NCBI GenBank assembly: GCA_008973525.1
Contig: WACJ01000187.1
Span: forward strand, 434,001 to 498,000
Length of the DNA: 64,000 nucleotides
Direction of reading: 5' to 3'
Source: Stenopsyche tienmushanensis
Taxonomy: Eukaryota; Arthropoda; Insecta; Trichoptera; Stenopsychidae
The position numbers were made by a program, and so were the translations under genes. Positions 1 to 12,500 of the stretch are shown one piece after another (position 1 is the first letter of the stretch; each line of letters begins with the position of its first letter). A model generated the notes under the pieces. It was not told where the DNA came from. It saw nothing but the letters and a program-made list of their open reading frames with translations, and made no database searches.

Positions 1-719
1 GTTCGTTCAATTAGAAAATATGTTGATTTAATAGTCGCTGTTAAATTCTAGAGCAAACGTCTGACGTCTTCAATCAAACGCATAAAGAAGAGAACACAGT
101 GTATTTAAAATGACGCACTTTAATTAGTATTTGCACCTGTCTTACTGTTTGAGGACATTTTAAATGTCATTCATTTATTACAAACCCTTCAACTTTAAGC
201 ATTTTATTCGATCGTATACAATAAATATTATCAATCATCCACATATATTATTTTTTGTGCCTTGCACAGTCCTGTAAGAACCTCAGCTTATCGACAATGT
301 ATTCCGCCATTTACGTCTATCTGGAGCCTACTTTTTCCAACTATTCAGATCCAGGCGTATTTGTCTATCCGTTTATCTCAGCGAAGATAAAATCTTCAGA
401 TGGTTCAACGAGGACGGCAGCAAAAGGCGAAGCTGTCGATTGACGTTTCGCTGTGCATGTCCACGACTTCCCGTTTGGATCTCATGGCTTCAATGCCTGA
501 AATTTGATCCCAGAGAGGTCCAACTTTTTTTCCAAAGGCATAACCTCATTTTGCTACACTCTTCTACAATAACTTCGCGAGGATACCGTCCATCCCTACG
601 GCTTTCTTCGTCGAAGTAAATCAAAGTAGGTTGATATTGACACTACCGACAATAAGTTTGGAAACGCTTATTAATATGCGCATTTTCAAAGATATTTTCT
701 TTGACATAATCCCACAATA
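1..719. other. Left edge, no gene recognised
   Basis: AT-rich sequence with short ORFs only. The stretch around 290-420 resembles 1500-1600 weakly, so both may come from one old repeat, but I see no recognisable protein motif in either. Confidence 0.4.
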
Positions 720-1140
720 TATACAAGGTGTTTTGTACATGGACCAACATTTTTTTGTGGGGATTAGGGGGGTATTTTCATACGTTATGTTTGTCAAAAT
801 AGAATTAATTTTCAACATTTTAAAAAAATACCAAAAAAATCGCCTTTAAATCGTCATAAAATTTTAATCTATGGTCGTAATAGTACATAATAACTGTTTT
901 TTGCATTTTGCAATGTTTTTTTGATCTAAATAAAATAGTGTAAATTAGTCCTTTTGCACGTCCCTAGACAAAAAAATCCATTGGTGTCAGATCTGGAGAC
1001 CGTGTGAGCTACGGAATAGGGCACGTTCCCAGATAAAAAATCCATTGGTGTCAGATCTGGAGACCGTGTGAGCCACGGAATAGGGCTGCCAAAAGAATTA
1101 ATTTACACGACATAGGTGCCCACAAAAGGAATCCTAATTG
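720..1140 (+). repeat. Dispersed repeat with a doubled ~65-bp unit, copy 1
   Basis: Two tandem units (956-1020 and 1021-1084) differ at only a few positions. Each carries the block CCATTGGTGTCAGATCTGGA. The same doubled unit occurs at about 5497-5610, 6267-6385 and 15113-15226. The flanking start (a spacer with GGACCAACATTTTTTTG near 740) is shared with copy 2 near 5345. On the reverse strand, better-preserved copies read DLTPLDFFVCG, so the unit probably derives from a transposase. Confidence 0.75.
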
Positions 1141-1619
1141 AAGGAATAAGAAGAAATTTTGGCATTATTAGCATATTTGTCATATTAACTTAAATAAAAA
1201 TCTCTTCAGTAATCTTACAGTATCAACATTTTAAAATATTTTTGTAATCATTATCTTGCCAAAATGTGAAAATTCGCTCTAATATTCGGTGACCTGAAGT
1301 TTTTGCATTTAGTTGAATTATTTTTAAGTAGCCATGAGTAGTTTTAAGTTTGAATTTTCATTAAATACCCAGTCTTATCACCTCCAATATAACCCCATAC
1401 TATTACTCTTTTATGTCCGTGTACAATTATATGATTTAATTTAATTTAGAAACTGTAAGACGATAGTTTATTTTACTCGCTTATAGCCCTATTAGAGAGC
1501 CCCGGCCACTGAAAACGTATATCGCCATTTCCGTCTGTCCTGGACCTCCTCCCTCCTATTGTCGACGAGTTTTGTATCCTTGGGAAGATAAATTCTTAAA
1601 AGGTCATCATACATCATGT

Positions 1620-1990
1620 TCTATAAGGTTGGTTATAGCACTGAGCCCTGAATTGCATCAATGGTTAATCTGCCCGTCCTGAATCTAAATCGTTGATCTG
1701 AGAGTGTTTTTGGTCCCAAATTTTGTTCAATTCTGCATCTTTACAAGGCTTCTAGTACTTTAGTTAAGCATATAGGGAGATCGAAATAATCTTGTTTCGT
1801 CCGTCTTTGTTTTTGCTTCTTTCGTGAGATGAATTTTCCATCTAGTAGACATTTGTTGTATATTTCTATCAATAATTCAAGTGCGGTGTTTGCAATGATT
1901 TTTATTATCTTATTAGGGATGAAGTCTGGACCTGGTACTTTGTTGTTCTTTATTTTTTTACATACGTTCTGTACTTCTTTCATGGTAAAA
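1620..1990 (-). pseudogene. Non-LTR retrotransposon reverse transcriptase fragment (R1-like)
   Basis: On the reverse strand, 1983 to 1741 encodes a peptide with KNNKVPGPDFIPNKI followed by DLPICLTKVLEAL. This is the N-terminal block of a non-LTR reverse transcriptase (the APGPDGIP-type motif, then the 'RPICLL...KVLE' block). In another frame, just downstream on the same strand, a decayed YGFR-type block reads LSDQRFRFRTGRLTIDAI. The frame changes and the absence of the catalytic YxDD region show a dead fragment. The wording of the blocks best fits the R1 clade; the clade call is inference. Confidence 0.75.
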
Positions 1991-1999
1991 AATTGTACA

Positions 2000-4900
2000 A
2001 CTTGTTTTTCCTTTTCATTGATAAATAACTCGGATTTCTGGAGGAGTATCAGAAAACAGGATTCTTACAGTAGCTTGTATATTTAATGGATTTTACAAGT
2101 AGCGTTCTTGCTTTTTGGTGCATAGTTTTCCTAGTACTATCTTTTAAGGAAACAATTCAGGTGACTCGGATCGAAACAACGGGTTCGGACGAAGCTGCTA
2201 ATGACACTTCATCGTACATGTCCATGACCTCTTTTACGGACCACATGGCTACAATTCCTTTTAGATGATAATATAATAAAGTTATCCTGTGCATCTATAG
2301 AAGATTTTGTCTCTCCAAGCATCTAAAAATAAACGTGTACTGGTCATAATTATAGATATTTTTGTAATATGCTCAATTCATTTTAAGATTAGAAACTAGT
2401 AGCATTGAATCAAACATGGAAATCGCCTGTTATTTTACTACATAATATTTTTATGCTATCAATTTCCACACTATTTTAGTAGATTTGTTCGAACTGAAAA
2501 TTAGCAAATGTACCATGTTATTAAATTTTCCAATTCATATCGCTTGACACGCAGTAAATTCTGATAAAAATAACCCTCCCATTTCATTGTACAAGGGACA
2601 ATAAAAAATAGCCGTAATCTCATCATGACATATAAGAGTGCCCGACCACTAGTTTCATAAACTCCATTATTGCGGTCGGTTAGCCACAATTTTCTGGAGC
2701 GTGGTCCCAAAAATTTATCAGTTTTACGGATCAGCTGCGCGATACGTTATACAATTTATGGACGCTCGTATTTAACTATGGATTTCCAATACTCGTAACA
2801 ACTCACTTGTACAAATCACAATAACTCATTTACAAATTTCGGAGGGGCGAATTTTGGAAGGTATCCACATGCCGAATTTCATTTCATCCGGGGAGTCTGC
2901 GTGGCGTATGTTCATTTATAATCGGATATTTCTTCCCCCCGTTGAAAAACGTGCACGGATTTTAAGGCAAAAACTTCATGAGACTTTTCCACTGGAGGCT
3001 TTTAAAGCGACCAAAAGCATCGAAAAAGCTCTTACTACTATGCAATAGTAATAAGTTAATGGCGTTTTGAAATAATCCTACATTTTGAGACTCTTTAAAA
3101 ATGATTTAAGTCCATCATAATTTCGGATTTGAAAAAATACATGACAAAAACCGCTGTACAAATAATATTGATATTATGAAAATACTTTTTTTAGTAATCC
3201 CGTCTATTAAACGGTTCTTGAAACACATAATTTTATTTAAAGAATAGCTCTCTGTTTTATAATAAGTAAAAGAATTCATAGACGTCTCTCGTAAATAATC
3301 GACTCTAAAACTAAAAATACTAGAGTATTTTGAAAATACCAGATCACGGGGCTATTGAGATGTTTGTATACACAGGATTGCCATCAGACCAAGTGCTATT
3401 ATTGCATTATAAATATAGCTTTATGAATCCAAACGATAAAGTTGCCTTTAACCTGGATTATGATTTGAATCTAATAATACATATATAGCACACTGTACCA
3501 CCATGACTGTGAAATACACTAATATTCATATGAAAAACGTTCTTAGCGAATACTTTTACTTTCAAAATAATTCGACTTCGTATCCTTAGATGTATTATAT
3601 TATAATATAGATTGATATATGACATTTGACATTTATCTCACACATTCGTTAAATAATTTATTCTTGGCATGTCGTACTACTTTAATTATTAAATGGATTA
3701 GAGCTCCCTCAAAGCGTTCCTTATATTTCTTATGACTTGGGGATCAGAGATATACCTGTGGCAAAAAATAATAATATATGGAAGAAGACGGGTTAACAAA
3801 TAATCTACAGCTTTGTCAAATTGAGCATTCCTAACTTAGCAACCGTCAAAGGATAGAGTTGTCCCCGTTGGGAAAATTTCTCACGGGGCCGTTTCAGAAT
3901 TTTCTATATATCCTGGCAGAGGCATGTGTTACATTTCGTGACAAGGATACAAGACTTATCTTGCAGGAACTCATCCCATGGTAAAATGGAAAAAATATTT
4001 TTTTATTCTGGCAACGGCGAATTTCTTGTTCCTTATACCATATGCAACATTGGAGCTCATTCCTGAGAGAGAAAGTATTTTTCTCTTATTGGAAAATTTA
4101 TATTCATGAAAGCCTACTTCTTCAAGTTAACCCTCGGCAGTGAGTATTTCAAATACAATTTTATTCATGGAATACTTTGCCATTGATAAAAAACTAAGCA
4201 TTATATCAAAAATACACAATTTATTACCGCAATCGACATGTTTCATTGTATATTACATTTCGATTAATCCACATAGTTTGCCTTTAATGTCTTTAATAAA
4301 TTGTGCATTGAACCAACAATGAATACAGTTTCAACATGCATAAATGCATACGGATTTAATCTGCAAAATAGATTTGCATAAATATGATGTTTAAATTACT
4401 TTGAATGTTTCACATGCTAATTACTTAATGTTACACAAATCAACATATTCTCCACAAACGCGTATTCCATTTGAAGGAATAAAGCGGACACATTTATTTT
4501 TATTTTATAAATATTCTACTCTGCCCTGTTATGTTATGTATGGAAATTTATTCAACTGTGAACCTTTGAAAATTGGATTAACCGAGAACAAAGTAAGGAA
4601 TTTTAAAAAGGACGCTTTTTATGCGAGAATAAAATATTATTATTCAACCCCAAAGTGACGATATAGAAAAAATCTCCATAAAATAAGTGTAATGAATGAA
4701 ATATTAATTAAAGAATAACGAGAAATTTAGCTTATTTTGGGCGAAAAAAGTATATATTTACGTTATTATTAACACAATACTCCTCATTTATCAATATTGA
4801 TATAGAGTTCAACTTTGCATATAAAATTTATAGATATAATATATTTTAATTTAACAATATACTTTTAATTATAATTTCTCTGATAAATAAAACAAATAGG

Positions 4901-5310
4901 ATATTAGTATTTTCCTAGCGTTCCCTCGGAAATACGAACAAATGACCGAAAGTAGATGTTTATCAATTTAATTGCAATATTAATTTTATAACCATAGCGC
5001 TTAGTAATTATTTTAATGTTTTAAAAATCCAAAAGCATGCGCGGCTCACTCTTGTCTCGAAGACCGACTGAGGCCCGCTCTCCCATGAGCCGAGCTCAAC
5101 CATCACCGAACTCCGCTACATTTCACCGGACCAGTATGCGCCAACATGGTGCATCCGTCAAACGTCTCACAAAACCAATTCTACACACAAACAATGTTTT
5201 TGCTATCATAAAAACCTTTTTGGATACATGCTTCAATAACTCACAAAAGTATCATCACAATCGGATGAATGTTATAAGAATGTATAGTCCCCCAGACAAA
5301 CTTATAAACA
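2000..5310. other. AT-rich stretch, nothing recognised
   Basis: Short ORFs only, none with a family motif that I can identify. The reading frame at 2854-3048 has no recognisable domain and no convincing splice context. No tRNA or structured RNA was recognised. Confidence 0.4.
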
Positions 5311-5324
5311 GAGATTCATTTTTA

Positions 5325-5770
5325 AATATACAGAGCGTTTTGCAAATGGACCAACTATTTTTTTTTTGGAGTTTGTGGGAGTTTTTTTGCTTCGTTTCAC
5401 ACATAGCCCTTATATGCTAAATGTCAGAGTTTTCGAAATAGATTTTTTTTCAACATTTTGATACCCAAAATTTCATATTTAAACCGCCATAACTAGATGT
5501 CCCTAGACAAAAAAATCTAGTTGTTTCAGGTCTAAAAATCATGCAAGCCATGGAATAGGGCATATCCCCAGATACAGTGGTGTCAGGTCTAAGGACCGCG
5601 CGAGCCATGGGTTGCCAAAATTTACACGACAGAGACAGAGAGGCAAAAAAAATCTAATTGAAGAAATAAGCCCCGCCATGGCAAAAATAAAAGAGGAAAT
5701 GGTACTTCAGACAACTATAGTTGAAATAAGAAAAAAAGCTTAGTTTGCCCATACGAAGCGAAGGTAACGA
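5325..5770 (+). repeat. Dispersed repeat with a doubled ~65-bp unit, copy 2
   Basis: Diverged copy of the repeat at 720-1140. It has the GGACCAACTATTTTTTTTTTG opening near 5347 and two diverged tandem units at about 5497-5559 and 5560-5610. It lies head to head with an inverted copy (copy 3) that starts about 200 bp downstream. Confidence 0.65.
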
Positions 5771-5979
5771 ATTTAAATAAATTTCATAACAACATCTTTA
5801 ACATAAAAAGTATTTTCTTAACCGTGACCCTGGTAAACTTGTAACACTTGGAAAGGGTATAATCTAGGGATATTTAAACTAAATTCAAAATAGTTGTTAG
5901 TTTTTGTTTGGAGAGTTTAGAAGTCAACATTTCGCATTCGTTTACACATTTTTTTACACACACAATAGATAAAATAGTT

Positions 5980-6450
5980 ATGACAGCTTAAAGGTGAAAT
6001 ATTAGGTATTTTTTCAAAATGTTGGAAAAAAAATCTATTTTGACCACCCTGATACTTAGGACATGGGGCCTATGTGTAGAACGTAGCAAAAAAACTCTTT
6101 AACCCAAAAAAAAAAATTGTCGACATTTTCAACGATATGCTACATGTCATACAAATCATTTAATAAGTCGTTAAACTTGAAAAGCTACCAGTTTTTCAGG
6201 CTCAGGATTAAGAAAATATTTGTTATGTTTATGATGTTTTTATTAATTTTATTTATAAAATATCCAGACCTGACACCACTGGATTTCTTTGTCTGTGGAC
6301 GTACCCTATTTCATGACTCGCACAATCTTAGATCTGACAACACTGGATTTCTTTATCTGTGGACGTGCCCTATTTTTTGGCGCATGTGAAACGTAGCAAA
6401 AGTTTAACCCAAAAAAAAAAAAAAATTGTCGGTCGAAGTGCAAAACACCC
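5980..6450 (-). repeat. Dispersed repeat with a doubled ~65-bp unit, copy 3 (inverted)
   Basis: Inverted relative to copy 2. Two tandem units lie at about 6267-6330 and 6331-6385. In the frame on the given strand they read DLTPLDFFVCGRTLFHDSH, then a diverged second pass. The block resembles the third-aspartate region (PDLTPLDFFLWG type) of mariner-family transposases. Confidence 0.7.
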
Positions 6451-8060
6451 GTTATAGACTAGGATTTTAAATAAAAGCAAAAAATGTAAATAAATTAAAA
6501 TCAAATTAATTATATTAAAATCATCCCTTACGTGTGGATGAACGTTTTTTAGGATTTTATTTAAATTTATATGTCTAAATATACCTTCGGAATTAAATAT
6601 AAAAAAGGTGACAATGAAAGTAAATAAATGGAGAAAAACATTTATTTCTTTCTTTAGATTGGTTTCAAGAAAGACCTTTTATTGTTAGCGAATGCAAAAA
6701 CGGTTCAGATCAAAAGGAAAGAAAATTCATTTTAATTACACATTTCTGTGATTAAATGTCAGGAAAAGTCCGCAAAAATAATCGAAAGTTATTTTTTAGA
6801 GGGCATGGAATAAATATAAACCTTACATTTAAAAGACGCATATCCTAGTTTGAAAAAAATGTCCAAATATTTTTAAATCATCACGACTTTTTAGATTATT
6901 ATTTCTTTTTTTCCTTCAAAAAATATCATAATTCATAAAAATGCGTCATAATTAATATGATGATAAGCATCTCTAAAGGCCAAGAAATTTATCACTAAAA
7001 AAGGAACTTAAAATTTAATATGACTATAAAACAAATTGACCCAATTTAAAAAAATAACCTTCTAGTATGGAAGACAGCGACCGAAATTTTGCACACATTT
7101 CTACAAAGCTAATTATTATTTCAGTGTTTATGCAATGTAAATCAGAAAAATTATAATCTACCAAATTTTAAACGTTACGGACATTAACAATAACAATTTT
7201 CGAAACCTAAATAATTGTACATACCGCCATTAAATGAAACTCTACAAAGGCACTTTTTTGTCTACAAGTAATTTAAGTGAATTATTATTAAATAATCGTC
7301 GTTTACTTTCGATACAAAATGGCTAGGTCTTCGGTAGATGTGGCTAAAATTGTAGCTAATGTAAATGTAAATGTAGTAAAACTGATGAATATGATTCAAA
7401 ACGCATCCAATTAAAAAATCAAACAGCGCAGATTGTCTGCATATACACGTTTACAAGTTGATATAAACAAATTTATGAAAGTTATGTTATGTACGAATTT
7501 AAAAATATACCTGGCTGAAGTTTGACGTTGAACAAAATACAAATTTTACTCAGCGAGTAGCTTTTGATTGTAAAAGCAGGTGAGGGAATAATTTACGAGG
7601 AAGTTTGTTGAAGGGCTGCAGCTGAGTTCTTGAAACATATTGGATTCGAAGTGTAAATGACAGACGAGTTTCGAGTGTGCACTAAAGTTGGAAAGGTGGA
7701 AGAATTATCTACAACTGGGAAGCCTTTAAAAATCGATGCTGTATATATACAGTGTCGAAGAAAACACAAAGCAAATTTTATTAATATCATGCCGTATCAT
7801 ATTTGGAGCAGCTTACCTTTCACGAACAATGGTGCTATTCATATTGAACAATCCGGGATAAGTGGCGATTTATTGTTAGCTTTGAAGATCAAGGAGGTTG
7901 AAAATTGATAGCCATCGTAAGTCTGTCAGTCGTACGAGATCAAAGCTTGTCGAAAATTTTATCTCGAATACATGAGTCATCATTTTACACCTTTCGCAGA
8001 AAGAAATGAGATTGTAATATTGAATTTCTAAAGTAATGTTTTAATGATACTTTTATAGTA
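6450..8060. other. AT-rich stretch, nothing firm
   Basis: A frame at 7657-7908 gives an 83-residue peptide with no recognised domain. No splice pattern supports it, so I do not call a gene. Confidence 0.4.
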
Positions 8061-8061
8061 A

Positions 8062-9535
8062 AGTAGACTCTCTATTATCCGGGCTAATGCTGAGGAGGAA
8101 GGGCACATATTATTTATTAAGAAAAACGCTCATAGCTAAGTAGATCTGTTACTAGTTAATACTAAGCGTTACCAAAATAAAAATATACAAGTATATTTTT
8201 AAAAAACTGTGATTTTTTATTGTTTTTTAAACAAATTTCTATCACTTTTCCATTTCCTATCACAACCTTCTTACACCTTGTTATATCATCATATTCAAAT
8301 CCTCTTTTTTCAACGTAATCTAGCAATATTTCAAACGATATCTGCATCATCCATGCTTTCAAAACTTGAATCACTTAAATCATGATCAAGCTACTCCTCG
8401 ATGTTTTCCCTATTCACGTTTTCAAAAAAAAATTACAATAATCCACATATTTCAGATATATCATTTGCTTCATTCTCTTCAGAATGCATTAAATCTGTTT
8501 TCATGCCACGAAGAATCTCTCTCCACGATCGAACAAGTGTTTTTAGCTTTACTTTTGACAAATACTTTGTTATACTATATATGGCATTCAATATGATATT
8601 TTTTCCAGAAATTGATCAAATTGTCATCTTCCTTAACAGGCGTTTTCAGAAGACTGAAGATAAAGACGTTTAATTGAGGCTATAATGCCTTGGTTCATGA
8701 GCTGGATCAAAGATGTTACAATAGGAGGCAAAAATTTTGCAAATATAATAAATAGCTCGTCTTCAATATGCTTTAGTTCGGATAAGTAGGGGTATTATCT
8801 TTTTATATATAAAAAATAATTCTTGTTTGTTCGTATGTAATGTGCTGCCATACCGTTCATCAAATTGCAACAAAATTTCGTTTACTTATTGTTAAAGATT
8901 GTACAAGTAACATAGTATAGTCTAATATATAAAAAGAAATGTTTGTTTGTCCGTATTTAATGCGCTACCATACTGTTCATCCGATTGCAATGAAACTTTA
9001 TCAACTTATTTTTTATACTTACAGAAATAACAGGCATAGTAAAAAAATGTACTAGTCTAATAATAATGCCGCTTTCTGTTTTTAATTTTTTTTTTTAAAT
9101 CTTGCATCTCCTTAACTCATTTCTTGTTGAAACAATCTTCAAAAATCTCCTTGTTCATGCCACTTGCTAGCTATAAATACTGACGGAAAGATTTTTCATT
9201 GGAGTTCCTTTAAAATATCGAAGTTTATTTGCTTTCCCAATCACCAAACGTTACAATTGTTCAATTAAATTTTCCGGTTGTTTTGACAACCAAGATAATT
9301 AAGACATGAGAACAGGCATTTGTATTGGGTATTTAAGACACAAGCATTACCCTTATCGCTTTGAAGAGTTTAGTTTCTTTAATCTCGACCTGTGTATATA
9401 ACACCTTATGTACTGTTCGGGAGTATCACCGCATTTTTTTAGTATTGTATTCGTTGTGTTGTTTGCGTCTCATAATCGTATAAGAAAATATTTTTAAGAC
9501 ACGGATAATCCGCACCGGGATAATCGAGAGTATAC
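8062..9535 (-). mobile_element. Decayed pogo/Tigger-type DNA transposon with nested repeats
   Basis: The left end reads AGACTCTCTATTATCCGGGC after TA (8060-8061). The right end near 9508-9533 is the inverse (GGATAATCGAGAGT, then TA). Matching left ends recur at 32653, and a similar right end near 37158-37196. A reverse-strand ORF (8374-8162, with VLKAWMMQISFEILLDYV) resembles the C-terminal part of a Tigger transposase. The ~120-bp tandem repeat at 8800-9060 is nested inside. The family assignment is inferred from end sequence and this weak similarity. Confidence 0.6.
8800..9060 (+). repeat. Pair of ~120-bp tandem units, dispersed family (copy 1)
   Basis: Two diverged units each contain a TTGTTTGTYCGTATNTAATG-like block (near 8824 and 8942), then CCGTTCATC and a 'ttgcaa..aaa' tail. 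The same two-unit arrangement appears inverted at 28925-29150 and 34500-34735, so the pair moves as one unit. The element class is unknown. Confidence 0.65.
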
Positions 9536-9539
9536 TATA

Positions 9540-12500
9540 CTGATCGGAAGACAGATAAAAAAAAATAATTTGTAAAATTAAGTAAGCTTTTTAAATGTTA
9601 TATTGTCTGTATCCATTATCAGAATATGATTCTCGGAAAATTTATTTACTAACAGTATCAGAGTTTTTATGTTGTATCAGAGTGTTTATTATGATCTACA
9701 CAATTCCGTGCTTTCTTTAGGCCATACAATGTTCCAAATTTTTGGAAAATGATCCTCTTCAATCAAATGCTTTAATTTTTTTAAATATTTTATCATTTTA
9801 GAATACGATATACAATCATTCTATTCAAAATGCTTGAGTTGGTGAACAATTTATTTATTATTCAAATTGATTGAACGATCAAATACAGATTTTGGGTTTT
9901 TATATTTGTATAGATCATTTTTACAATTGCATTCAAAAAAATGTCTTTTATGTTCAATCAGGCATGTTTGATAAATAACAAAGAATTCGTTGGTGGAGGT
10001 TTAAAATTTTTGTCAAAAGAATAAAATTTGTTCATCTCTTGCAGACAAATATTGGAATTTATTCCAATTCCAGAAGTGATAAGATCATTACGAGCAAGTG
10101 ATCCGGAAGCCATCACCCAACGTCCCACAACGTGTAATTTCACGAATTTACTTCCCACATATTCCTATTTGCCAGATCTACCGCAATATCCAAATATTGA
10201 ATCTTGCGGTTCAACAATCAATAGCCACTCAGAAAAAGGGAAACCTCAAAGGCGAGAATTCTGCCTTCGCAGAACGCATAGGAAAAAAGAAAGAAAATGT
10301 CGAACGAAACATACAATATAAGGTCGCCTTAAAATGTTCGATTCGATCTGTGAATGCTCGAAGCACGAATAAAACGTATAAAGTTTAATGAAACCTGTCA
10401 GAGGTGAATTACATCGATTCCGAATTTTTCCCGTCTAAAATAATTTGTTTATTCGATATCCCATTTAACATATATTCAACGAGTCATAAATATTACACTA
10501 AAATCGTTTATCTCAGTTGAAAAAGTTTTCCGCCGAACGATCGTCTTAACATCTTATTTAATCTGAGTTTCTGTTTATTCCAATGTAATTCATTGCGGCA
10601 AATAACTTTAATTCCGTGTTTTATCTAAATGTAAACAATGTACTGAAAATGATTCATCTGTAGGTTAATGCTTTTAAACAAAGAGTTAAAGCTCTAATTG
10701 AAGAAATCCTAAAGCCTTTAAGGGTTATTAAATCAACAGTGTTAAATACATATTTTTGCATAGAAAATTTAAACACGACTTTAATGCAAATTTGTACTCG
10801 TGCTATTGAAGTGAGCAATGAAAGATACACAATAGAAAAATTCATATAATGAAAAAAACAAACGCTCATAAATCTGTAAGTGTACTTCAAACAATGTCTC
10901 TTTGAGCACTTTACTTTATTGTCTTTGTTCCATAGAATTTTTTTATTAGTTTTACATATAAAACTTAATTATAAGCATTATTTTAACATTTATAATTACA
11001 ATTTAAAGATAAATGATTATTTTAATGAAATGGACAATAACACCTAAAGAATTTCAAATAAGTTATATTTACTTGAACTTATTACGAATATACTTTCTAA
11101 ATTACTGAACAAAAAAAAAACGAGTAATATCCAACTAATTTTACAAATATTCGAATAAACGAATATTAAAAAGAGGCCAAATATATTCGAGTATTCGATC
11201 GGGTAAGCCCCTAAACGTGTTGTATAAAACCGTGTTATACGAGGCCCGAGTGAATAAAAAATGGTTTTACGTCTTAATTTGATTGATACTTGCTCTCGAA
11301 ATAAGATACCACAAATAGATGATTAACCAAAAGACATTTACGTATTTTTATTAGAGTTAAATTGATATTATATAAATATAAACAAGCTCTTAAGCCTTTG
11401 ATGAAATCATAATATTTATACATCCGTTCATATTTTCACAAAACCCATAAACGAAAAATATTTTTCGCCGTTATTTTTTCAGCTTTCAGGGCTCAATCTC
11501 CTTAGTTCAACGCCGACAGAATTTAATTTGTAAATTGAACATAGTGTGAGTTTTATAAGGCCGTCTCGCGAGTCTCCACTACGCTCCGAATATAAGTAAT
11601 CTCCCTTAATTCAACCTTACACCGATCGTGAAAAGCCCTTCACAGAGTATAATAGAGAGTGAAGAAAATTTTCTAGAAATCTCATTGTTGGTATTTTATC
11701 CCAGAGCTTATCTACCGGTGGCTTTCCTCCAGGGGCAGACGGGACTTTCCTCAGAAGCTTATCATTCTTTTTCAGATGAGCAATAAAGCAGTGTCTCCGA
11801 GGTTGTAAAACGTAGAAGCCTTAGAACCTATTTTTGCCATTACGACATCCAAGAATAAAGGACCACAATGCACGTCTGCACAATTCGTCCATGTTTTAGG
11901 ACGATTTATAAGTTTTAAAAAAAGCTTTTATCTAAAAGCATGATATTTATGATTCTATTAAAGTCTCCAAAAAAAAAGTAAATTATATATTCATTGAATG
12001 CCTTTATTAAGATTTAATCGAAATGACTAAGAATTGCTATATTAATATATGAAAGCATACTTGTGGTAAGTTGTTCATGAAATTTTCCTACTCACCATAA
12101 TCGTACTCGTATCGATACAACTTTAAAGACGCATAAATTCAGAAATTTAGAGAGCTCAAATGAGCCTTAAAAATTTATGAAGTCGTTCGAAATAACTTTC
12201 AAAGTAATGAAAGCTTCATTGCGTTATTACATACCAGTCCCCATGATGATATTTACGATGCTAATAATGGATTCAGAAAGTTATTAGACGCCAACAATTT
12301 TCTGAATTTTTATCAAAGCTTCGGTACTATACTTAAAATATTTCCCCTCAAGACCTCAAGATATTTAATAGGATCACGAAAAATGTAAGTAGGCAATAAA
12401 TCAACATGTAATAAACCCAATTTATTAAATATTGATTTATTGTTTAAGTATAAAAATATGTGCAAAAATAAAAGTGGCTTTTTTCTGTACTTAATTATTC

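Noticed and set aside
10098..10388. Basic 96-codon ORF
   Set aside because: Overlaps another open frame, has no domain, and lacks a splice partner; likely chance in AT-rich DNA.
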